6,161 nucleotides of DNA from XN24 sp964413755 (GCA_964413755.1 CAYPTW010000128.1:1-6161); one strand, 5' to 3'; counted from the stretch's first letter, positions 1-6,050 are shown. The notes: a model not told the origin generated them from the letters alone. Numbers and translations are program-made.

Positions 1-177
1 TGGTCGGGATGATCAGGGGCAGCCGCAGTGGGGTCTGATCCCCTTGAACCTGCAGGATTACACCGGCTCGGCTCGATCTTATCGGCCTTTCTTGCAGAGA
101 ATCGCGGCGTGGCGATCGAGGCTGGGAGCCTGCAGAGTTTGCTGTGGGAACCCTGATGCTGCACGGATCAAGCGGGC

Positions 178-206
178 TTGACGTTGTGTCAACTACAGTT
201 TACAAA
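178..206 (+). promoter_or_regulatory. Promoter-like pair with inverted repeat before the toxin-antitoxin genes
   Basis: TTGACG (178-183, 5 of 6 to the -35 consensus) is followed after exactly 17 nt by TACAAA (201-206, 4 of 6 to the -10 consensus). The -35 lies in the inverted repeat TTGAC-GTTGT-GTCAA (178-192), a plausible operator for autoregulation by the antitoxin, which is usual in this family. The difficulty is that the -10 touches the toxin ATG at 206, so RNA started from it (about 212-213) would lack the toxin start codon. It could then serve only the antitoxin, or the true -10 is further upstream. No good Shine-Dalgarno sequence precedes the toxin. The match is seen directly; the function is inferred. 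Confidence 0.4.
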
Positions 207-502
207 TGATGGATGTCGTCAGGAGCGATGGATTCGACAGTTGGTTGCGGCAACTGAGAGACCCGCAAGCAAAGGCGAGAGTGCTGGCACGGATCAGGCG
301 ACTGAGCCTTGGCAACCCCGGCGACGCAAGGGCCATCGGGCGAGGCTTGCTTGAGATGAGGATCGATTATGGGCCCGGTTACCGCGTGTATTACATGCAC
401 CGCGGCAGGGCCCTGGTGATATTGCTGGGCGGTGGCGACAAGCGCACCCAGCAGGCCGATATCGCGCTGGCGAGGCGCGTCGCCGCGGACTGGGACGGGT
501 GA
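206..502 (+). CDS. Type II toxin, RelE/ParE superfamily (HigB-like addiction module killer protein)
   Basis: A 98-residue protein of the short RelE-fold 'addiction module killer' family (the TIGR02683 type), whose members are usually ribosome-dependent mRNA interferases or related growth inhibitors. Recognisable blocks are the arginine-rich helix LARIRRLSLGNPGDAR (27-42), the strand motif MRIDYGPGYRVYY (51-63) and the C-terminal LLGGGDKRTQQADI (73-86). R52, Y59, R60 and K79 lie in the conserved positively charged face. The length is normal and there is no truncation. Translation starts at ATG 206 or the adjacent ATG 209; homologues begin about one residue before the first strand, so both fit. 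The toxin precedes its antitoxin, the HigBA/RelE-HigA order, with a 3-nt gap that suggests coupled translation. The exact target (mRNA or other) cannot be told from sequence. Confidence 0.9.
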   Translation: MMDVVRSDGFDSWLRQLRDPQAKARVLARIRRLSLGNPGDARAIGRGLLEMRIDYGPGYRVYYMHRGRALVILLGGGDKRTQQADIALARRVAADWDG

Positions 503-505
503 ACC

Positions 506-799
506 ATGGCAACCAAGTTCAGCCACTTTGATGCAGCCGACTACCTTGTTTCCGAACAAGGCATCAAGCTCTACCTCGAGGCATGCGCCGAGGAGGGCGA
601 CCCTGCTCTCATGGCCGCCGCGCTCGGGGATATCGCTCGGGCCCGCAACATGTCCGCCCTCGCACGGGAAGTCGGTATGACCCGGGCGGGCCTTTACAAG
701 GCCCTGTCGCAGGACGGTAACCCGAGCTTCGCCACCGTCGTCAAGGTGGCCAGGGCGCTCGGGTTGGAGATAAGCGTCAAACCGCTTCGCCGGCCCTGA
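506..799 (+). CDS. Antitoxin, HigA-like HTH addiction module antidote protein
   Basis: A 97-residue partner of the preceding toxin, matching the TIGR02684-type antidote family. The N-terminal part (FDAADYLVSEQGIKLYLEAC, residues 8-27) is the family's signature region thought to contact the toxin. Next comes a small helix-turn-helix: residues 50-67 read MSALAREVGMTRAGLYKA, with ALAREVG and TRAGLYKAL as the two helices. The tail NPSFATVVKVARALGLEIS (72-90) is the usual XRE-like closing segment. It should neutralise the toxin by binding and repress the operon by binding DNA. ATG 506 lies 3 nt after the toxin TGA; the ribosome site is weak (GGGACGGG at 492-499), so coupling to toxin translation is likely. 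The last 23 bp, including the stop, overlap the end of the convergent RND permease gene. Confidence 0.9.
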   Translation: MATKFSHFDAADYLVSEQGIKLYLEACAEEGDPALMAAALGDIARARNMSALAREVGMTRAGLYKALSQDGNPSFATVVKVARALGLEISVKPLRRP

Positions 800-3700
800 G
801 CTTCTCCAGCTTCTTCCCCACGTGCCCCGGCGACTTGGTGTTGCGGGCGATCACCGCATACGCCGCCGGCACCACGAACAGGGTCAGCACGGTGGTCAGC
901 AGCATGCCGTACACCACCACGATGCCCACGGCCTGGCGGCTCTCGGAGCCGGCGCCGGAGGCGAGCAGCAGGGGCAGGGCGCCGATGGCGGTGCAGGCGC
1001 TGGTCATGAGCACCGGGCGCAGGCGGATCGCGGAAGCTTCGATGATGGCCTCGTTGAACTCGCGCCCGCGGTCGCGCAACTGGTTGGCGAACTCGACGAT
1101 GAGGACGCCGTTCTTGGCCGCGAGGCCGACCAGCATGATGAGCCCGATCTGGCTGTAGACGTTGATCGAGCCGCCGTAGGCCCATAGCCCGAGCAGCGCC
1201 CCTGTCATGGCGAGCGGTACGGTGAACATGATCACCAGCGGGTGGCGGAAGCTCTCGAACTGCGCCGCCAGCACCAGGAACACCACCACCAGCGCCATGA
1301 TGAAGGTGATGTAGAGCGAGTTGCCCGATTCCTTGAACTCGCGCGACTCACCGTCCCAGCTGATGCGGATGTCCGGCGGCAGGATCTCGCGCGCCAGCTG
1401 CTCGAAGGAATCCAGCGCCTCGCCCAGCGAGGTCCCCGGTTCGAGACCGCCGGAGATGGTGATGGAGCGCAGGCGGTCGAAGCGCCTGAGCTGGGACGGG
1501 CCGGCGCGCTCTTCCAGCGTCACCAGGTTGCCCAGCGGCACCAGCTGCCCGCTGGTCTCGGAGCGCACGTAGATGTTGGAGAGATCATTTGGCGTGGCGC
1601 GGCCCTCGGCCTGGCCCTGCAGGATGACGCGGTATTCGCGCCCGCGCTCGATAAAGGTAGTGACGGCGCGCGAGCCGAGCATGGTCTCCAGCGTGCGGCC
1701 GATGTTCTCCAGCGACACGCCGAGCTCGGCGGCGCGGTTGCGGTCGATGACCACGCGCATCTGCGGCTGGCGCTCCTCGTAGTTGGAGTCCAGGCCCGTG
1801 ATCCCGGCATAGCCCTCGGCCGCCGCCATGAGTTCGTCGCGCCAGGCCGCGAGCTGGGCGTACTCGGCGCCGCCCAGCACCATTTGCACCGGCCGGTCGG
1901 CGCCGCGCACGCCGAGACCGGCGGGGGTGATGACGCGCGCCTGCACGCCGGGCAGCACGCTCAGCTCCTCGCGCACCTGTGCAGCAATTTCTTCCACCGA
2001 GCGTTCGCGCTTGGCCCAGTCTTCCAGCAGCACGATGGCGCGCGCGCTGTCCACGCCGCCGCCGCTGCCCCAGCCGCCCGGTACGCGCAGCAATACGCGC
2101 CGCGCTTCGCCGCTGTCCACGTAGCGCATGAGGATCTCTTCCATGCGCTCGGCGTAAGACTCGGTGTACTCGAGGCTGGCGCCCGGCGGCGCGGTGATGA
2201 GGGTGAAGAAGATGCCGCGGTCCTCGCGCGGGGCGTACTCGGTCGGCAGCATGCGGAACAGGCCGGCCGCGGCCACGGTCACGAACAGCGCCACGGCCAG
2301 CACGGCCCAGGGACTGGGCACGATGCGCCACAACAGGCGCTTGTAGAACTCACCGAAGCGCTTGAAGCCGCGTTCGATGGCGTTGGTCATGCGGCCGCGC
2401 TGCTGGCCGTGCTTGAACAGCTTGGAGCTGAGCATGGGGATGAGCGTCAGCGCCACCAGGCTGGAGATGCCGACGGCGGCCGCTACGGCCACGCCGAACT
2501 CGCGGAACAGCCGGCCCACGTTGCCCTGGATGAAGGAGATGGGCAGGAACACCGAGACCAGCACCAGGGTGGTGGCGATGACGGCGAAGCCGATCTCCTT
2601 GCTGCCCTCGACGGCCGCGAGCAACGGCGGCTCGCCTTCCTCCACGCGGCGCCAGATGTTCTCCAGCACCACGATGGCGTCGTCGACCACCAGGCCGATG
2701 GCGAGCACCAGGCCGAGCAGGATGAGCACGTTGATGGAGTAGCCGAACAGGGCCATCACCGAGAAGGTGGCGATGACGCAGATGGGGATGGTGACGGCCG
2801 GCACCAGGGTGGCGCGCAGGTTGCCGAGGAACAGGTAGATGACGATGAGCACGAGGGTGAGCGCGAAACCCAGCGCCTTGACCACCTCCATCATGGAGGC
2901 CTCGATGAACGTGGCGCGGTCGAAGTTGATGCCGATCTCCACGCCCTCGGGCAGGGAGGGCGTGATCTCTTCGATGGCGGCGCGGATGCCCTGCGAGACT
3001 TCGACGGTGTTGGCCTTGGACTGCTGTTCGACGCCCAGGCTGATGGCCGGGACCTCGTTGGCGCGCGCCACGCTGCGCTCGTCCTCGGCACCGATGCGTA
3101 CCTCGGCGATGTCGGACATGCGCACGAAGTTGCCGTCGTTGCCGCGGCGGACCACCAGCGCGCCGAAGTCTTCCGGCGTCACCAGCCCGGTGCGCGTGCG
3201 CAGCGTGAACTCGCGCTGCGTCGACTCGAGGCGGCCCGCCGGCAGTTCCACGTTCTCACGCCTGAGGGCCGCAGTGATGTCTTCCGAGGTGACGCCACGC
3301 GCGGCCATGGCTTCGCGGTCGAGCCAGATGCGCATGGCGAAGCGGCGCGCGCCGCTGAGGCGCACGCGGGCCACGCCTTCGACCACGGACATGCGGTCCA
3401 CCACCATGCGCTCGGCGATGTCGGTCAGCTCGAGCGTGGAATGGCGGTCGCTGGTGAAGGTCAGCCACATCACCGGCTGGGTGTCGCTGTCGGACTTGGC
3501 GATGCGCGGCGGGTCGGCCTCCGGCGGCAGCTGCGACAGCACGCGGCCGATGCGGTCGCGCACATCGTTGGCCGCCTCGTCGACGTTGCGGTCGAGGGAG
3601 AACTCGATGTCGACCGAGGACTGCTCGTCCTGGCTGCGCGAGGTGAGCTTGACGATGCCCTCGAGGCCGGCGACCTGGTCCTCGATCACCTGCGTGACCC

Positions 3701-3884
3701 GCGTCTCGATGATGTCGGCCGAGGCGCCGCGGTAGCTGGTGTCGATGGAGACGATCGGCGGGTCGATGTCGGGGTACTCGCGCACTGCGAGGTTGAGCGC
3801 CGAGGCCAGGCCGATGAGCACCAGCATCATCGACAGCACCATCGCGAACACCGGACGGCGGACCGAGATCTCGGAGATTTTCAT
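777..3884 (-). CDS. RND multidrug efflux permease, HAE1 (AcrB/MexB-like) family
   Basis: A full-length inner-membrane proton/drug antiporter of 1035 residues (AcrB has 1049). It shows two repeats: TM1 at about 9-31, a periplasmic porter/docking region 32-337, TM2-TM6 at about 338-487, TM7 at about 526-544, a second periplasmic region 545-856, and TM8-TM12 at about 857-1012. Proton-relay residues are intact: D401-D402 in TM4 (GLVVDDAIVVLENI), K924 in GLAAKNGVLIVEFANQ, and R954 and T961 in RLRPVLMTS, corresponding to AcrB D407/D408, K940, R971 and T978. The start MKISEISVRRPVFA is typical; GGAAG lies 5 nt before the ATG. It follows the adaptor gene by 23 nt, forming one operon. By my alignment the AcrB hydrophobic-trap phenylalanines are not conserved (G604 and G606 for F615 and F617; L599 for F610; I617 for F628), so the substrate range is unlikely to mirror AcrB. 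Its stop lies inside the convergent antitoxin gene. Confidence 0.95.
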   Translation of the reverse strand: MKISEISVRRPVFAMVLSMMLVLIGLASALNLAVREYPDIDPPIVSIDTSYRGASADIIETRVTQVIEDQVAGLEGIVKLTSRSQDEQSSVDIEFSLDRNVDEAANDVRDRIGRVLSQLPPEADPPRIAKSDSDTQPVMWLTFTSDRHSTLELTDIAERMVVDRMSVVEGVARVRLSGARRFAMRIWLDREAMAARGVTSEDITAALRRENVELPAGRLESTQREFTLRTRTGLVTPEDFGALVVRRGNDGNFVRMSDIAEVRIGAEDERSVARANEVPAISLGVEQQSKANTVEVSQGIRAAIEEITPSLPEGVEIGINFDRATFIEASMMEVVKALGFALTLVLIVIYLFLGNLRATLVPAVTIPICVIATFSVMALFGYSINVLILLGLVLAIGLVVDDAIVVLENIWRRVEEGEPPLLAAVEGSKEIGFAVIATTLVLVSVFLPISFIQGNVGRLFREFGVAVAAAVGISSLVALTLIPMLSSKLFKHGQQRGRMTNAIERGFKRFGEFYKRLLWRIVPSPWAVLAVALFVTVAAAGLFRMLPTEYAPREDRGIFFTLITAPPGASLEYTESYAERMEEILMRYVDSGEARRVLLRVPGGWGSGGGVDSARAIVLLEDWAKRERSVEEIAAQVREELSVLPGVQARVITPAGLGVRGADRPVQMVLGGAEYAQLAAWRDELMAAAEGYAGITGLDSNYEERQPQMRVVIDRNRAAELGVSLENIGRTLETMLGSRAVTTFIERGREYRVILQGQAEGRATPNDLSNIYVRSETSGQLVPLGNLVTLEERAGPSQLRRFDRLRSITISGGLEPGTSLGEALDSFEQLAREILPPDIRISWDGESREFKESGNSLYITFIMALVVVFLVLAAQFESFRHPLVIMFTVPLAMTGALLGLWAYGGSINVYSQIGLIMLVGLAAKNGVLIVEFANQLRDRGREFNEAIIEASAIRLRPVLMTSACTAIGALPLLLASGAGSESRQAVGIVVVYGMLLTTVLTLFVVPAAYAVIARNTKSPGHVGKKLEKLRAGEAV

Positions 3885-3907
3885 GGCGGCTTCCGGGCGG
3901 CGCGGCG

Positions 3908-4987
3908 TCAGGAGCGGCCGAGCACGGCGACCGGCTCGGTGTTGGTGATGCGGCCGCCGTTGGCCACCTTCTGCGTGCCCTCGACCACGACCTCGTCGCC
4001 GGCGCGCACGCCGTCGAGGATCTCGACTTCGCCCGGCAGGCGGCGGCCCACCGAGACCTCGGTGCGCCAGGCGCGGCCGTCACGCACGAGGTACACGTTC
4101 TGGCGGTCGCCCTCCGGCACCAGCGCCGCCTCGGGGATGACCACGCGCTGGCGCGACTGGCCGGCGAGGCGCACGGTGAGGAACATGCCCGGCTTGAGCA
4201 GGCCGTCGTCGTTCGGCAGGTCGGCACGGATGGTGACGGCGCGCGTCACCGGGTCGACGCGGGTGTTGATGGTGCGCACTTCGCCCTCGAACAGGCGGTC
4301 CTCGAAGGCCACGCTTTGTGCGGCGATGCGCTGGCCGGCGGCGAGCACGCCGAGGAAGGTCTCGGGCACGGTGAAGTCGAGGCGCACGCTGGAGACGTCG
4401 TCGAGCGTGGTGATCACGATCGAGGGGTTCACCAGGCTGCCGGGGCTGACCTGCCGGAGACCGACACGGCCGGCGAAGGGCGCACGGATGAGGGTCTGCT
4501 CAAGGCGGGCCTGGGCGGCGCGCAGGCGCGCCTCGTCGGCGTTCATGGTGGCCTCGAGCTGGGTCACCTGGGACTCGGACACGGTCTTGGAGGCCAGCAG
4601 CTCGCGCGCGCGGCGGAACTGGGCGCGGCTGTCGATGACGCGCGCCTCGGCCTCGGCCAGCGCAGCGCGCTCTTCGGCGTTGTCCAGCTCGACCAGGACG
4701 GTGCCGGCCTCCACGGTCTCGCCTTCGCGGAAGTTGATGGTGGTGATCACGCTGGCGATGCGCGAAGTGATCTCCACGGCCTCGCGCGCACGGGTGGTGC
4801 CGAGCGCCTCGACTTCGTCGACCAGCGCCCGGGACTCGGCGACGGTGGTCACCACGGCGACCGGCGGGCGGTCCTCGGGATTCATGCCCGGGCGAGCGGG
4901 CGTACCGTCGTCGCCGCCGGCGAACCAGATGTACGCGGCCAGCGCGGCCGCGGCAAGCACGACGAGCGTGGTGATGGTTTTCTGCAA
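3908..4987 (-). CDS. RND efflux periplasmic adaptor (membrane fusion protein, HlyD/AcrA family)
   Basis: The adaptor links the RND permease to an outer-membrane channel across the periplasm. With the TTG start at 4987 it has 359 residues. An N-terminal membrane anchor (TLVVLAAAALAAYIWFAGG, about 7-25) has no lipobox cysteine, so it is probably membrane-anchored and not a lipoprotein like AcrA. Then come the first lipoyl half (about 65-105, FREGETVEAGTVLVELDNAEE), an alpha-hairpin coiled coil (about 103-165), the second lipoyl half (LIRAPFAGRVGLRQVSPGSLV, about 166-186), a beta-barrel (about 192-275, including NTRVDPVTRAVTIRADLP and LLKPGMFLTVRL) and a membrane-proximal domain. An in-frame GTG at 5032 would add 15 residues (MPRAPALVHPLGGKA), but it has no clear ribosome site and lies within a hairpin. 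The TTG has GGGGG 7 nt upstream and gives MQKTITTLVVL. The start choice is moderately sure; the family is certain. No outer-membrane channel gene accompanies the pair. Confidence 0.92.
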   Translation of the reverse strand: MQKTITTLVVLAAAALAAYIWFAGGDDGTPARPGMNPEDRPPVAVVTTVAESRALVDEVEALGTTRAREAVEITSRIASVITTINFREGETVEAGTVLVELDNAEERAALAEAEARVIDSRAQFRRARELLASKTVSESQVTQLEATMNADEARLRAAQARLEQTLIRAPFAGRVGLRQVSPGSLVNPSIVITTLDDVSSVRLDFTVPETFLGVLAAGQRIAAQSVAFEDRLFEGEVRTINTRVDPVTRAVTIRADLPNDDGLLKPGMFLTVRLAGQSRQRVVIPEAALVPEGDRQNVYLVRDGRAWRTEVSVGRRLPGEVEILDGVRAGDEVVVEGTQKVANGGRITNTEPVAVLGRS

Positions 4988-5013
4988 GGCCTTGCCCCCG
5001 AGAGGATGGACAA

Positions 5014-5040
5014 GGGCCGGCGCGCGAGGCACGCCGGCCC
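5014..5040 (-). repeat. Inverted repeat (9-bp stem) in the adaptor 5' leader
   Basis: GGGCCGGCG (5014-5022) and CGCCGGCCC (5032-5040) pair perfectly around a 9-nt loop. On the minus strand the hairpin would sit between the putative promoter and the TTG start of the adaptor, covering the alternative GTG at 5032. It is followed by CTTGT, not by a proper U run, so as a terminator for bfr it would be weak. It may be a leader structure, a weak terminator that limits read-through from bfr, or simply GC-rich sequence. Confidence 0.4.
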
Positions 5041-5041
5041 G

Positions 5042-5056
5042 TTATCAGACTGACAA
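5042..5056. promoter_or_regulatory. Operator-like palindrome before the efflux operon
   Basis: TTATCAG-A-CTGACAA is a near-perfect 7-1-7 dyad (6 of 7 pairs match). It lies at the expected transcription start of the adaptor gene, just downstream of the TACAAT -10 element, a common position for a TetR- or MarR-type repressor site in RND operons. No regulator gene is present in the window, so the cognate protein is unknown. The dyad is seen directly; its role is inferred. Confidence 0.4.
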
Positions 5057-5060
5057 CTTA

Positions 5061-5089
5061 ATTGTATGAGAGTTCGGGGGTTTTGCGTA
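5061..5089 (-). promoter_or_regulatory. Candidate sigma-70 promoter of the efflux operon
   Basis: On the minus strand TACAAT (5061-5066, 5 of 6 to TATAAT) is preceded after 17 nt by TACGCA (5084-5089, only 3 of 6 to TTGACA). Transcription would start near 5054, inside the TTATCAG/CTGACAA dyad. The segment is clearly more AT-rich than its surroundings and lies in the gap between bfr and the adaptor gene. The weak -35 suggests either low basal activity or dependence on an activator. Confidence 0.45.
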
Positions 5090-5133
5090 TCCGGATTCGG
5101 TCGCTGTCGCTGTCGCGGCCGGGGAGCCGGCGC

Positions 5134-5601
5134 TCAGGCCGAGGCGGACTGGACGTAGTTCTCCAGGCCCATCTTCTCGATCAGGCTGAGCTGGGTCTCC
5201 AGCCAGTCGACGTGCTCTTCCTCCGAGCTGAGGATCTCGCGGAACAGCTGGCGGCTGACGTAATCGCTGACCGACTCGCAGTAGGCGATGGCGTCGCGCA
5301 GGTCCGGGATGGCCCTGTGCTCCATGCCCAGGTCCGACTCGAGGATCTCCTTGACGTTCTCGCCGATCATCAGCTTGCCGAGGTCCTGCAGGTTGGGCAG
5401 GCCCTCGAGGAACAGGATGCGCTGCGTCAGCTCGTCGGCATGCTTCATCTCGTCGACGGATTCCTCGAACTCTTTCTCGGCGAGTTTCTCGAGGCCCCAG
5501 TCCTTCAGCATGCGGGAATGCAGGAAGTACTGGTTGATGGCGGTGAGTTCGTTCTTCAGGACCTTGTTGAGATGTTCAATGACCTTGGGGTCGCCCTTCA
5601 T
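5134..5601 (-). CDS. bfr: Bacterioferritin (heme-containing iron storage protein)
   Basis: A subunit of 155 residues, close to the usual 155-160, that assembles into the 24-mer cytoplasmic iron store, oxidising Fe(II) and depositing a ferric core. The complete di-iron ferroxidase ligand set is present at standard Bfr positions: E18, E51, H54, E94, E127 and H130. M52, the axial ligand of the inter-subunit heme b, is present too, so this is a heme-binding, ferroxidase-competent subunit. The N-terminus MKGDPKVIEHLNKVLKNELT closely resembles Pseudomonas/gammaproteobacterial Bfr. The ATG at 5601 is chosen over an upstream in-frame start (5670) because AGGAGA (5609-5614) lies 7 nt before it and the extension has no Bfr character. 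It follows bfd by 135 nt and has its own TATAAT at 5641-5646. No convincing terminator follows the stop. Confidence 0.97.
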   Translation of the reverse strand: MKGDPKVIEHLNKVLKNELTAINQYFLHSRMLKDWGLEKLAEKEFEESVDEMKHADELTQRILFLEGLPNLQDLGKLMIGENVKEILESDLGMEHRAIPDLRDAIAYCESVSDYVSRQLFREILSSEEEHVDWLETQLSLIEKMGLENYVQSASA

Positions 5602-5640
5602 GCCTGGATCTCCTGGAAAGTGGTGCCGAGGTGGCAGCGG

Positions 5641-5669
5641 ATTATACGCAGCGATGGGTGCCCTCCCCA
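5641..5669 (-). promoter_or_regulatory. Candidate bfr promoter between bfd and bfr
   Basis: On the minus strand 5641-5646 reads TATAAT, a perfect -10. With 17-nt spacing the -35 is TGGGGA (5664-5669, 3 of 6), so it is weak or activator-dependent. Transcription would begin near 5634, giving a leader of about 33 nt that carries the AGGAGA ribosome site. This would let bfr be expressed without the Fur-controlled bfd promoter. Confidence 0.5.
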
Positions 5670-5685
5670 AATCGGAGGGCTTTCT
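5660..5685 (+). terminator. Hairpin with short T tail, plus-strand orientation
   Basis: GCCCTCC (5660-5666), a 7-nt loop and GGAGGGC (5674-5680) form a perfect 7-bp stem followed by TTTCT on the plus strand. It resembles a weak intrinsic terminator, but no plus-strand gene precedes it. On the minus strand the stem has no T tail; there it could be a structure in the bfd-bfr spacer, and it partly overlaps the candidate bfr -35. Confidence 0.3.
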
Positions 5686-5736
5686 CCCGGGGTGGGGGAT
5701 GTGGTGTACGTGGTGTCCGGGATGGTCCCCGGGGAG

Positions 5737-5952
5737 TCAGGCGGCGTCGGGGTGCACGGGCTCGCAGAAGGCCCTGTTGGCGCCCGAGGCGGCTGGCGCG
5801 CCGTCGAGCAGTTCGGTGGCGAAGCAGGCGCACTGGCCGCAGCCGGTGGCCACGCCCAGTTCGCGGCTCAGGTCTTCGAGCTTGCGGGCGCCGCGCCCGA
5901 TGGCGTCATGAATCTGGCTGTCGGTGACGCGCTTGCAGATGCATACGTACAT
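5737..5952 (-). CDS. bfd: Bacterioferritin-associated ferredoxin, [2Fe-2S]
   Basis: A 71-residue BFD-like [2Fe-2S] protein (E. coli Bfd has 64). The cluster cysteines C4 and C6 (MYVCICKRVTD) and C38 and C41 (TGCGQC) fall at the same positions as in E. coli Bfd; C43 is an extra nearby cysteine. The helix-turn-helix-like fold is covered by residues 10-50, and the tail from about 51 (DGAPAASGANRAF) is variable. The protein binds Bfr and passes electrons to its heme, reducing core Fe(III) so that iron can be released. The start is firm: AGGAGGT (5961-5967) lies 8 nt before the ATG. It is first in a minus-strand pair with bfr. A Fur-like box overlaps its promoter, predicting induction in iron shortage. 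Confidence 0.96.
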   Translation of the reverse strand: MYVCICKRVTDSQIHDAIGRGARKLEDLSRELGVATGCGQCACFATELLDGAPAASGANRAFCEPVHPDAA

Positions 5953-5981
5953 GTCAGTCCACCTCCTCGAGCCTGGGGCAG

Positions 5982-6011
5982 ACTATGACTGTGAATGCGA
6001 ATGATTGTCAA
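5982..6011 (-). promoter_or_regulatory. Sigma-70 promoter of bfd
   Basis: On the minus strand a perfect TTGACA (6006-6011) is followed after 18 nt by CATAGT (5982-5987, 4 of 6 to TATAAT). Transcription would start near 5975, leaving a leader of about 23 nt with the AGGAGGT site. The Fur-like box covers part of the -35 and the spacer, so bound repressor would block RNA polymerase. Confidence 0.6.
5996..6010. promoter_or_regulatory. Fur box upstream of bfd
   Basis: TGCGAAT-G-ATTGTCA matches the 7-1-7 Fur consensus TGATAAT-N-ATTATCA at 11 of 14 arm positions; the inner halves AAT and ATT are intact. It overlaps the perfect -35 of the bfd promoter. Known biology: bfd is Fur-repressed in E. coli and iron-regulated in Pseudomonas, so the site fits its target. 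Binding itself is inferred. Confidence 0.7.
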
Positions 6012-6050
6012 TACGGAAAATACGGATATGGATGGACCCCGGAATAAAGT

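Noticed and set aside
50..135. Two copies of CCTGCAG about 80 bp apart, and an ATCGC/GCGAT inverted repeat at 101-116, in the left non-coding part
   Set aside because: Seven- and five-base matches are expected by chance in this composition, and no attachment site or insertion-sequence end is evident.
3256..4227. A 323-codon minus-strand frame bridging the adaptor and permease genes, which could suggest a fusion or frameshift
   Set aside because: It is a shifted reading of both genes, each of which is intact in its own frame with a normal stop and start separated by 23 nt. The translation is arginine- and alanine-rich with no family likeness.
1242..5069. A 1275-codon open frame on the plus strand opposite the pump genes
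   Set aside because: It runs antisense to two clearly recognisable protein families. Its translation is rich in H, Q, R, A and D without domains, as expected from the mirror of a GC-rich gene with strong third-position bias.
5099..5116. Short tandem repeat of TCGCTG after bfr
   Set aside because: Only about two and a half copies, too few to call a functional repeat. The adjacent GCCGG/CCGGC hairpin (5118-5131) has a 5-bp stem and no T tail, so it is not a credible terminator.
5602..5670. An N-terminal extension of bacterioferritin to 178 residues
   Set aside because: The extra residues do not look like Bfr, the start lacks a ribosome site, and the extension runs through the TATAAT of the candidate bfr promoter. 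The internal ATG at 5601 has AGGAGA at the right distance and gives canonical ligand numbering.
5726..5735. TCCCCGGGGA palindrome directly after bfd
   Set aside because: A 10-bp GC palindrome without a loop, T tail or second site. It gives no basis for calling an operator or terminator.
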